Below are positions 37,101 to 49,100 of a stretch of 64,000 nucleotides of DNA, piece by piece (the first letter of the stretch is position 1; the number at the start of each line of letters is the position of its first letter). The DNA is from Symbiodinium natans (taxonomy: Eukaryota > Sar > Dinophyceae > Suessiales > Symbiodiniaceae). Location of the stretch: the NCBI GenBank assembly GCA_905221605.1, contig CAJNDS010000263.1, forward strand, positions 56,139 through 120,138. Direction: 5' to 3'. The translations under genes were made by a program, and so were the position numbers. The notes beneath the pieces were generated by a model. It saw only the letters and a program-made list of their open reading frames with translations. It ran no database searches and was not told the DNA's origin.

Positions 37101-40100
37101 CAGCGCGTCTTCAGCTATGCGTGGCATGAGGGCGCAGCTCTGCAGCCAAGTTCCATGGGTCTAGGCCTTGAACCTGCTACTTGTTTTTTGGGCTTCTAGC
37201 TTAGGGGATCTTGCGGGAGTATGGCTTGCATTTCAGCAGTTGAGAGGGATGATGCGCTACCCGCTGCGAGATGTTCCAAGGGTGATTGCCAGAATGACTC
37301 GACCAAGGCATGGGGTCCTTGCCGTCGACCCACTTGCAGCGCCTCCTCCACGGGTAGCCAGGAAGCGCTCTGATCCATCTAAGCCCGAAGTACAAAACCC
37401 TGTGGCTCGGGACTCGGTGGTGGTGTTGGCTGGCTGGTCTCGGGATTTTCTTTCGTGAAATACATTGCAGGACACTGGCTTTATTGTGGGAATGCCTGCT
37501 ATGTGAAGTGGGGTGTCATAGGCTTTCTCAGACCGCTGAGTGCTGGTTGGGTTGGGATCTGGTTGTTGGGTGGGCGATGTATGAAGAAGAGCTGAAGCTC
37601 TGATGTATCTCCACACGATTGTGAAGTGGATCGACACGCCTCGGCTGCATTGCTCAAGTGCAAGAGTCGAAAGGCTTTCCTTCACAAATGAACAAGGCGG
37701 GTGGGGAAGAGCGCTTTTGGCTGGCTTCCCTTGCGACAGGAACGTCAATCAGAGACTTTTTTTTTTAACATGATTAGACCTGGGTCAGTGGGGTCTCTGC
37801 AGGCGGCTCTCTGGGTAAGACGGATGAATCCAATTTGGCTTCTGAGCGTGGGCCGGTTCTCTGGCTAGGTGCTTCTTTGGAATTACTGGACTAGGAGTTT
37901 AGAGTTGTGAGGGTTGAGGACATGGAGTTGGGCTCCCGGTTCAAGGAAGCCCTGAACCCCTGAACAAACCCTGGCTTAGGTATCACGGGGATCTCAGCAA
38001 AAGGCAGCTGATTCGAGATACTTTGGGAGGGTCTGGGAGCCTGTTTGGCAGGAGCGCCACGTGGAGTGCAGGGGCTCAGACGGCAAGACCTATCATGGCG
38101 CGGGTCCGAGCTTTTCGGTGTCAGATGTATAGCCGGCCGAATCTTCGGAAGGCAGGGCATAGGCGAACCTGTCCGCACACGCTAAGATGACAACTGCGCC
38201 GGCCCCCCGAGATGCAGCTGAGCCGCACAGAAGGACTTCAACCGTGAACCTTCAGCCGCCCAAGCTTTGGAATAAGTGGATGTTTTAGTTTGGAAGCTGG
38301 GTTAACGGGGGACCCTGATTCAGAACAAACCCCCCCTCTCTCTGCCAGCCCGCCCCTCGAGGCCTAGAGTCGTTGAGTTGGATTCTTCGTTCGCTTGGGG
38401 GTGCCCGCGACAGGCAGCGACCATCCGTCGGGTTGGATTGACACTTGGGGTGACACGTGCGCCGTCTACGCGAACAACCTGTACTGCACGCCCACAGGTG
38501 CGCCAGATCCAGGAAGACTCCTAGATTCACTCGCAGCTTTGCAGGGTTCAGGGCATAGGCTGTCGCAAGTCTCAGTAGAGGCATGAGCTTGTATTACTGT
38601 ATGCTTTCCTCTGTTTGTTGAGTCTGGCATTGACCCTCAGCCCGGCATCATATGCTCAGTTCGTGGGTGACCAGCCCCAAATATTACAAGAATTTCAAGA
38701 ATGCACATTGCAGGTCAGCCTGGTCCTGGCTGGCAATGGTTTTGGGGGAACTTTGGGGACTACAGGAATCATGGCCACACTGCGGACACGGCCTGTTGCG
38801 CCTGCGGCGGTGGCGTGCTTGCTGTCGCAACACCAGAGACGTCCATGACCTGCTCGAATCCCACGGAGGGTCCTGATGAAGATGGCGACGGAGTGGACGA
38901 CTGTGCTCCTTCACCCACCGTCGCGCCACCCGTGCCACCAACTGAGACTTCCACCGCAACCACATCCCAAACCACCACTCCATCCACGACCACGAATCGC
39001 CCCACCTCCGAGACATCTACATCCATGGAGACCTCACAGACACCAACAGAAACTTCCACGCTTTCGACAGAGCGAACCACGACGTCACCTAAGGTCGATG
39101 TTAGCCCTCCGGAAACACAGACACAAACAGAAACCTCCACTTCTTTCATTCCTGACGTGCCCGAGACAGCAACCACAACTGCTACACAGACTGGAACCTC
39201 AATGGCGATGGCCTCAACGAGCCGAAGCACAAGTGCCTCCTCCTCCCAGCTTTCCTCCTCTACGCTCTTGTCGTCTACTTCCACGTCGCCTTCCACCACC
39301 GCAAGCACTTCTTCCAGCCACGCTTGGGCAGCTTCAGGAACATTCACAACAACCGCTGCGACCACAGCAGCCTCCACCACCGAGACGGCAAGCACAGCCA
39401 GCAGCACATCTTCGAGGACGGCTACCACGACTGCATCGGCAACGACGACAAGGTCCACACTTACAGCAACTACTACGCGCACCAGCAGCAGCATAAGCAG
39501 CTCAGTCACCAGCTTGTCAAGTAGCAGCACGAAGACGTTGACTTCAACAGAAACTCAGTCGACCACAGCCACTGCCACTGTCTCAAGCACATCGGTGTCC
39601 ATCTCCTCCACAACATCTAGGACACATTCAACTTCCGTGACATCCTCACGGACCAGCTCATCGGTGTCCAGCACAACTGTGTCCGGCACGTCGACCGGTA
39701 CAGAGACTGGCACTTCAACATCCACCAGCACAGTGTCAGACACATCTACGCTCACGAGGTCTCAGACGTCGAGTAGCAGCCACACAAGCAGCACAAGCAG
39801 CACAAGCAGCACATCCAGCAGCAGTGCGACGTCAACGCATTCCTCGACAACTTCCCTCAGCACAAGCTGGACGGCCACAAGCTCATCTTCAACATCATCG
39901 AGCACCACCGGGTCGACAACAACTTCGGGGTCCACTTCCAGCTCGCCTACTTCAACGGCCACCATCACAAGTACAACGGCAAGCTTCACAACCACCCGCA
40001 CTACAATCACTGCAACGACTACCTCCAGCAGCAGCTCCTCAAGCAGCAGCATCTCGAGCAGTAGTTCCTCCAGCAGCAGCTCCTCCAGCAGCAGCTCTTC

Positions 40101-43100
40101 CAGCAGCAGCATCTCAAGCACTTCTCCCACGACATCGACAACACTCAGCGGGACGACGACAACTTGGTCTTCAAGCAGCAGTACCACCACAGAGAGCAGT
40201 TCCTTGACGTCCACCACCCACAGCTCCACCAGCACGATCACCAGCTCAAGCACCTCAGAGTCCAGTACCTCCAGCAGCTCTTCCTCCACTTCGAGCTCGA
40301 GCGTCAGCACCAGCTCCACTTCGTCGAGCACACAGAGCACAACCCGTACGGCGACGGCCACAAAAACGACAACAGGCACTGGCAGCACTTCGACCACCAC
40401 GGAAAGTACAAGCACTAGTAGCAGCTCCAGCACCACTAGCACTGTGACATCAACCCGCACTAGCACGACAACTTCCAGCACTACCTCCACTTCCACATCT
40501 TCCAGCATATCATCCAGCTCTTCCTCCAGCTCCACGTCTTCTACGTCGAAGACATCCACTACAACAGTCAGCCAAACACAGACGCCCACCACCTCGCGTA
40601 CAGAGTCCACCTCCAGCTCCACATCTACAACATCTTCCACAACGTCGCAGACATCCACGACAACCTCGAGTTCTCCTACGACAACAACCACCCATACCAC
40701 ACAAACGACGAGCTCTTCCACATACACTTCAACGAGCAGGACATCCAGCACCACTTCCAGCACGAACACTTTCACCACGAGCACCACTTCCAGCTCTTTC
40801 ACGACTTCCCAGACCACTACGGTAAGCAGCACAAAGACGGCAACTGCCAGCTCTACCACATCTGTCTCCACCACCAGCACTTCCCGGACTTCCACATCCG
40901 TGACGTCCACCACCTCCACATCTTACACATCCACGAGTACTATCAGCACCACAACCACAACAACCACACGAAGCAGAGCCTTGGCGGGTGAACTTTCGTT
41001 TTCGTCCCACGTTTTGTTGAACCTCGCATCAACGGCCATGTTGAAAAAAGGGCGGCAACGCAACACAGAGCAGCTTTGGCATTAGGTTCAAGCCTTAGAG
41101 TACACCCTGAACCGTGATTTTTGCAAAGCTTATCGGAGCAAGAGATGCCAAGGCACCTCGGAAACTTCAACAGTGACGTCTACGACAACTTCAACGCACA
41201 CCAGCACAGCCACAACAAAAACGACGACGACGTCGGAAACCCGTATCTTGCCTGTTTCGGGTGTGTAACTCTGGACCCTTCACCCCGAAACTCGACGATA
41301 GCTGTGCCCCTGAGGCACAGTGACCTCCACAACTTCCTCTACTACATCCAGAACCTACACTACGCACACCAGCTCTAGCAGCACGATAAGTTCCGTCACG
41401 ACGACATCGCGCACTGCCACCACCACATCGAAGACACAAACATCCTCCACGGTCAGCTTCACATCCACCACCGCAAGCAGCACAAGGACTTCGTGACCAT
41501 GGAGAATTTGGGATATTGTGGATCACCAGAAAGCTGGGCTACTGTCATACTGTAATATAGATCTGTCATTACTTGCTTCTTCTTCTTATTTTCTTGTTCT
41601 GCTCTTCTTCTTCTTCTTCTGCTTCTTCTTCTTCTTCTTCTTCCACAAGTCGGTAGAAAGCCCGTACCTCTCTCTCTCTCTCCCGAGCACACTCCTGGGA
41701 AGCCCTGCATATGGCCGAAACCCCGAAGTCGCACAGGACCTCAACGTCGGCCACGGCAACTTCGACCACCGCGTCTCTTAAGTGCACTTGGGATGTTTTC
41801 TTCTTGGCGAAGGATTTAGAATGCAGGGGTAGATGTCATCAGGATTAATCTTGGGGGTAATTGGGCTCTGGAACTCGTGCCTTTCTTTTTTAAGACACCC
41901 CGATGGCAGGATCAGGCTCTGTACGGTGTGCTACTGGTATCAATCAACAGCACGAAGCCGCACGGAAACCCCAACCAAAACCTAGCAAACCTAGCTTGTC
42001 TATTTTCTCAAACTGCCAACCAGCAAGCCTGGTTTTGTTGTTGGGCAGGCGACATCGCCATGCACGTTACTTACGTTTCGGTCATCGACTAGAGTCGCAG
42101 CTCGCATCGAAACATGCCGACGAGGTGCTCCTTCCCCGGAACCACAGCCCCTCCCCCTCACAAGAAACAGCGCAAGGGCTTTTTACGTCTGAAGGTCCAG
42201 CACCAGCTGGACTTCCTCCACACGGACGCTAACATCAACGACGGTGACAACACAGACCATTACCAGGCCAGCCAGGATTCAGTGAATTCAGGAGTTTGAT
42301 GGGGTTTGAGCCTGTAGGGAGACAGACCCGGTTTCCCTTCGGATGGAGATTGCCAGAGTAATGGGGCGACAGCCCGTGTCGGAAGAAGCAGAGTGCCTGT
42401 AGTGTTGGGTTGAGGTTCGAGGTTCCAGGGGTTTGCGAAGTGTCTAAGAGTCTATCTAAAGAGTACCCCGCCCCCCCCCCCCCCTCTTCAGCTCAGGAAC
42501 GCGCCCCCGGTGATGGTGATGAGCGAGCCGGAGCCTGTGCAAACGATCGAGACTACCCTATTGGCGGCTTGACCAAATGCATATCTTCATGTGAGGTGTT
42601 GCAGTTGAGAACCGGGGCCCCCAGCAGAGCTTGTTTCGAAAACCCCTTTGCCACAAGGTTGTTGGGGCGAACAGCACCTCGCCGAGCTTCGAGTCCTCAC
42701 TTGTGTCCTCCATCTCCTCCCTCCTGGGTGTGGACCCTCGACGTGGCATGCCCGCAAGTGGAGAGGGCCACGACTGACAGTGTTTAAAGTGGATGACTTT
42801 TGGATGCCGTTGCGCATGCTGTCGGGTTCCATCTCGACCTTCCTCGAAGAGGTTGTAGCTTCTCTCAATGAGTACTTGCAACGGTTGCAAATCTCTTTTT
42901 CAAGCCCTGCCATAGATGGTAGGCGGGGCTTCCTATCAGATCCGAGCTATAAGCCCTTCTGACCCGTGAAGTTTGAAGGCCATCGTTCCTTTGATGTGCC
43001 GCCCTGCTTCAGTCTAAGCAGGGCCTTCAGGATCAGCAAGTGAAGTAAAGGGTCCCCGACTCAGGTGTCAGCATCACAGGCCTGGCCGGGTCTGCGGGAA

Positions 43101-46100
43101 AAACGACACAAGCTGGAAGCCCAAAAAGCTGGGTTTTTTGTGAGGGCTTCGGCTGAGGGCGTTCTGAGGCCAAACCACCAAATGCTTCTGAGCCCCTGAG
43201 AACTTCTCAAAGCTCAGCCTGGCAGGCTCGACCATGACCTGGGCAGCCCTCGTGGAGAATGGTGTCCCTGACAATGGAGGTGGCATGCCTTAAGTCGATG
43301 GCCATTAAGGGTATCTCTTTTCGACTCGGTGCTCCTTAACACATCATCGCCCTTGTCTCATTGTGTGCGATTCCATGATTCCATGAACAAGAAGGTGGTC
43401 GGCGCCTGCCAGCGCGGGACCTCTCCATCCTGGAGCAAGCCCTGGAGGCCTCCAGGGCATGTTTTCATGGGTGGCGCGGGTTCTCGTGTTCGGGTCTAAA
43501 CTTCAAGGGCTCAAGGGCTCAAGGGCCATGGAGTTTGGGATTTTGAGCTCAAGGCTGCGCCGCCGTTCCGAAGTGCAGCGAAAGACGTTATCAGCGCCTG
43601 AGCGGTCGCTGCACTGTCTTAATTCTCCGTAAAGCGCGAAATCCGAGAGAGCAAGAGTCTCAGCACTCTCACCAATTGCAAATGGCGAAGGTGGACTTCC
43701 AGGTTGCCATGCCCGCCGCGACCTCCGAAGTTTCAGCTGCTTCTTCACAGGTTTCTTGGGTGTTGCAGGTTTAGAAAGTTAACACGCTGGCTTTTAGCGT
43801 TTCTTGGGTCAAGTTCATGAGGTTCATTTCGTGTGGCCCATTGCCAGGTGCAAGAGATGGTGGCCGCGCTGTCTGACATGAAGGCCCTCCTCTTCACGGC
43901 TGGAATTTCCGACTTCTTACACTTGTAGTAAAATGGCCTGGGGGATCACAAGGCGTCAAAAACTATGGATGTCGAGTTGAGGGCCTATTGGGAAAGAAGC
44001 GTCGTGGGTTGCACCTGTAGCGCATGTTCTTGTCTCCAGTTCCGTATTCTCGGAAAAAAGGATCCGTATTCTCCGCGATGCGGTTTATGCAGCGTGTCTA
44101 CGCACTTTCCGGTGTCTAACCTGCGCTGGTCGCTGGTTCGATGTGCGCACACAGATCCCGGGGGCTTGCCCTCTACTCCGAGGGCAGGCGCCAGGTCACA
44201 GACGGTAGCTTTAAGCGGGTTGCCGGCTGATCTCTCAAGGCTTTATCTGACTGCGAAGCCCGAAGGCCAATCCCAGCGAGCTCCTCCTGGAGCTCGCTGC
44301 TATCCTGCCGTTTCTTGGCAGGAGCTACAAGTTCAAGGTAGTTCCAGCCATCCCTTCCTGAATTTCAACTCCCTGGGACCTTGAACTGGGCCCATTCAAA
44401 AGCCACGGAGATATCCGCGGAATCCTGCATCATCCCAAGCTCAAAGCCATCGTGGCAAGATCGGCTTTCTGTAAACTCTGCAGGATGTCAGTGTGAGCTG
44501 TTTTGATGAGAACAAAGGATCGACAACCTGCGCGTTCGCCTCACCACGCCCTTGGTGAGGCTTTGGCCTTGGGTGGCGGTTGAAGTGGCTTTTCCGGGTG
44601 GAACGGCAGGGCTTCATCAAAGTACCATGTGAGGTTTTTCGGAACCGTCGCCGTATTGGATTGGTGTAATTCCTTCGAGAGCCCCAAGAAAGGGCCAAGT
44701 TGCAGAAGAGGCCTTCAGCTCCCATTCGCTCCCCACCCCATTCCCCAACTCCTAAAGGCAGAAGCAGGCGGTGTTCGTGGCGGAGGCGTGGTGATAGCTA
44801 AACGTGGTACACAAGTTGTTGAGGATTTTCGTCGGCTTGCTGTTGGAGCGTCGAACCATGTGAACCCGGCTTTGCTTTAAGCGGACCTCACGTCCCCTCA
44901 GATCCCGAGCAGTGACGACCGGCCCTGAAGTTCTACGGTTCCTTGCAGGATTGGGGTGCCTGTGCCCGGGGCATCGCCTGTGTGACCTCGCCCTTCGCTT
45001 CGCGCTACCGTCAGGCCGGCATTTGAGGGTTTACAAAAGACCTGATGCAAAGGCTGGCGCCAACATGAGAGCCAACATGCGAGCTGCCGGCGAGTCTGCC
45101 AGCATGCACATCGGGACCTATCAACCATGTTTCTCTTCAAAAACCCCAACCCAATTTAGTTAAGCTGATCCCTGGCGTCGCCTGTACTGAAAGATAGTTT
45201 CTCTCAGGAGTTGGCAGTGTGTGGACTCGGTGATACTCTAGAGTTACATTTGGCTAGGTGGTGAAGCCTCAGCTTTTTACTGTATTTCTCATGACCGACG
45301 CATGCCCTGCACCTCACCATGCCAAAGCCCTTGCCCTAGCAACTGCCCCGAGCCTTCCCGTGACCTGGATAGGTTTGGTGTGCTGACTCGGCACCTTAGC
45401 TGAGAAAGGGTCTGTCAGCAACACAGTTGTTGTGTCAAAGATGTCGATACTTCAGCCAGCGTATTCTTCCTTGGGCATCTGCACAGTCATCTCACCTTCT
45501 ACAACATTGCACGAGACTCCAAGTGGATGGGTTCAACAATCTCGAAGTTAAAGGTCAGTCCTGAGGTTCTTCCTGGCTTCTTTTCTTGCTTACGGGGGTG
45601 CTCAGTCCAATAGCCAGAGGTCCCAAACCCGCAGCTGCGCACATTCATATCACCCCTTGTGGGTGTTTAGCCAGTACACACTTGTTGAAACAAAATGAAA
45701 TGTTGGCAAGAAGTATATGCATATAGACACACATTACACATTGTGTATATATATATATATATGTATATCTCTATCTTCCTACCTATGCGTAGTTCAGGGT
45801 TTTTGGGGTTGTGGCAGCAATCACATGTCCAGATGCGGTTCCGAGGACAACGTCTCAATTGCCTTGCTTTCCGAGCTTTGCTCGGGACCTATGCCAAGGA
45901 CCGAAGATCCCCACAAGCCCCATCCGCAACCCGAGACGCTTCACCCAAGGCGTGGACCCCGTCTTGTAGAAAGGAAGGCCCTCGTGCACTCACAGCGTTG
46001 CCGGTGATGAGCTACGACATCCCAGGAAGAGTCTGCTGAACAACTTTGATATCTTGTGAAGTAAATCTCACTCAAAGGCGCTGATACCCCAAAGAGCCCG

Positions 46101-49100
46101 AGGCCTCGTCTTAGAATTATGACAGGGATCATGGACAATGCCCTGTTTCTTGGCAAGGGGATGATATGGACAATCTTCTGCAGGACGCAGGAGCCTTGCC
46201 CAGCTCAGCTCGTGCCACCGGCCTGCGGGTGGCTGCTGGGCTTGGATTTATAGGATTTAAAGTTGGGCCTGTTTCCTGTTGCCTTTTTTGAAGAGCGGAG
46301 CCAGCGTCGGGAAGCTCTTTGTGTACATGTAGTGACATTGTGGTAGGACCCCGATCGGTGTCTCCAGATTCCTGGTTTCTTCTCAACTAGGAATCAGGAA
46401 GAGCCCCAGCATCTTGGCCCTTGGCAAGATGTCAGGATTGTTGGCAGCTGGTCTCCTTGCCTCTCCGTGCCGCCATCTGGCCCGGCCGCGGAGCTCAGCG
46501 ATTAAATGACTCAATCAGTGAACCAGGGCTGTCATCTCCGGAAGTTTTGCCGTTTCGGGTGTTTTACTGCGCCGGATGTTAAGCCAAAGTCGCAAGGTGA
46601 CGGCCAATATGACTGAGATGTGCAATGCTACCGGGATGGGCAAGCAGTACAGGGCCGTGACGTGCTTGGCTTCGGGCAGTGTGCCCGAAACCGACGAATG
46701 TGAGCTGCCAAGACCCACCACGGATCGTTCCTGCCGTTGCATCTCGAGCCAGGTGGGGAGCCTCTAAGCTACGCAACAGTTCTGAATCAACCCTACGAAA
46801 TTTCAGTGTGCCCGAATGCCTTCGGTTGGGCAATGCGTAGACAGAGCTAGGATCAACTACGATGCAACTTATGATCCTCATCGCCCCCAACTTTCCACTG
46901 GCAGTCATTCTGGGTGAAATCTGTTGCGGAGAAGCAGTCGCCGTCAGGTGTCCTTATTCACACAGCTGGACAAGGGCAATGGGGAGTCCAGTGTGGAGGT
47001 GGCCAGCGCGAGTGTAATGTTGGTTTCCGTGCTGGGAACCTGCATCCTGTGCACCTGCATCTCCTTCGGCTGCTTCGCATTGACCACTCGGAGGCCCTCA
47101 AAAGTGACCAAAGCCCTGAAAGCTGATGCCCTGACGTTCGACAACCACTTGACCGGCAAGGAGAAGCAGTACAAGCAGCGGGTCGCGCCTGCAACCGACG
47201 TGCATCAGGACGTCACCGTTTGCATTGCCAACGCCCGGCAGAATGCCCGCAACCTGGAAGATGATCCAGACACGACGTCTACGGCCAGTGTCGCAGAGTC
47301 CCCGCTTCCTTCGCCCACTTCTCCCAGCTCCAGGACGGAAGGGTTCAGAGTTGAATCGTGGGAGTTCAATGAAGGTTGGGAGTTTGGCAGACTCTAACGG
47401 CTCCAATGCGGCACATGGCTTTCGGATCTGCCAGGACGTCCCAGATGGCGCCGCTGGCATCCCCATGTTCGGTGGCATCCGTGGCTTCTCATCCGGCGCG
47501 GATTTCCCCTCTGCCGTCGCCTTCCACCCTGTCCTTTGGGCAACCGAACAAAAAGTTATATTTCAAGAGCCTTGTAGGATCAAGCCTGATTGGTGGGGAG
47601 ATCCCGAAAACCCTGTTTCTGCTGCAGTGAATACTCTTCTCGAAGCATTCCGAAGGTCCCTGTCCTCCATCAGCGCCGTGCTTCAATCGCCGGCGCACGC
47701 AAATGGCAATGGCACGCCAGGCCTCCAGCAGACGGGCGAAACCGTGCCTAGCCTGCAGCCAGAATCTTGGCCGAGCGTTTTTCGCTTACCAGCCAGGTGC
47801 CCGGTTGGTATCCTACTGCATGAGGCATCTGACCCAGCCAAAGATCCCCGTACAACTCCCAGTATATCGCAATGCTATGCCGCGCTCGCAAAGCCTCGAG
47901 TCCTAAACGTACCTCCCAAAACACACAAACCATTGACACTGTCGCCTCCTGCCTCTTGAATGACTCTCCCCCAGGCTGCTGACGCCGCTACAGCCTCTCA
48001 GCCCTGGAACCCTTCGCCTGCCTTGATCGCACCAAATCGCCCTTCGAGTCAGGTGTTCCTGCCACTGAGCTCTCCCAGCAACGGGGCTGGCAGCCCTACT
48101 CGGTCACCAAAGCGCCGCCCTACACTGCCCGCCGTTTCTGAGACAGAGGCTGCAACCCCAAGTGGGTTTTGGGTGGTGCGCATTAGGTTTTTTTCCCTTC
48201 AGGGTATGCATTGAGGCCAACGCTTTGGTTCAGGGTCGTGGACAGGAAGGTGGCAGATTGGTCAAAGAGGGGGCCATGGAATGATGAAGAGGTTGCCAGC
48301 AATCCACTGCTCATGTTCATCGGTGCCAGGAAATTCGAGGAAAAGGCAAGCCAATGCATTCCAGCCCCCCGAGGCGCACACGATGCACACAAGTCCAGGG
48401 CCCGCGGTGGACCATCCGCACGCCCTCGTCGAGGAGTCCAATGCTCCTCAGTACCATCTGATATCTCTTCAGTGACTTTGGGGTTCAAGGCTTTCTGTTG
48501 GCAGGTTTGTTGCTACTTCTAAGTGGCATGTGGCCGTCCCCTTCTCAAGAGTCTTCAACGTTCTGAACATGTCGGAGTCGGTGGATGGCTCGCACCTGGG
48601 ATGTTCGGTTGCAGCGATCTTAGCCTATGGAGGGTGCTGGGGTGGTGGCATGAGCCTTATGGGGTCTGCTTGACGTTGGGCCTAGTGGGAGCTATGGTGG
48701 GTGGAACGACCTGCCTCCAAAGCCGACTACAGCTGCCCCAGCCATTGTGGCCGCCACAAGGCCGCGCCATCGCGGCCACGGAGGAAGAAGAACGCCCCAC
48801 GCCCGCCCACACTGCAGATGGACCTTTGCGGTCCAGAAGAGGAGCAGGCATCTTGGGTGTCATCTTGTAGTTGAGGACCCAGTAATGCCAGCGTGTCGCA
48901 TAAAAGAACTACGTTGACGCTTGCTATGCCGTTGTTCGTTTGATAGATGACGTCGTGATTTGCAGTTGCGTGGAACAATCCACATGGTCTCCTCGCATGC
49001 TGCGTGATTTTGCATATGTGTACCTTGCAGCAGATGTTTGTCAAAATGCGCAGCTGGCGTTCAGTCGCCTCAACACCTAAAAGGGGCGAACGCAGATCCT

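Noticed and set aside
38769-40919. Long minus-strand frames (253 and 385 codons), Val-rich
   Set aside because: They mirror the Thr/Ser-rich + strand exon, whose codons rarely give stops on the other strand. The + frame is anchored by the Cys-rich motif.
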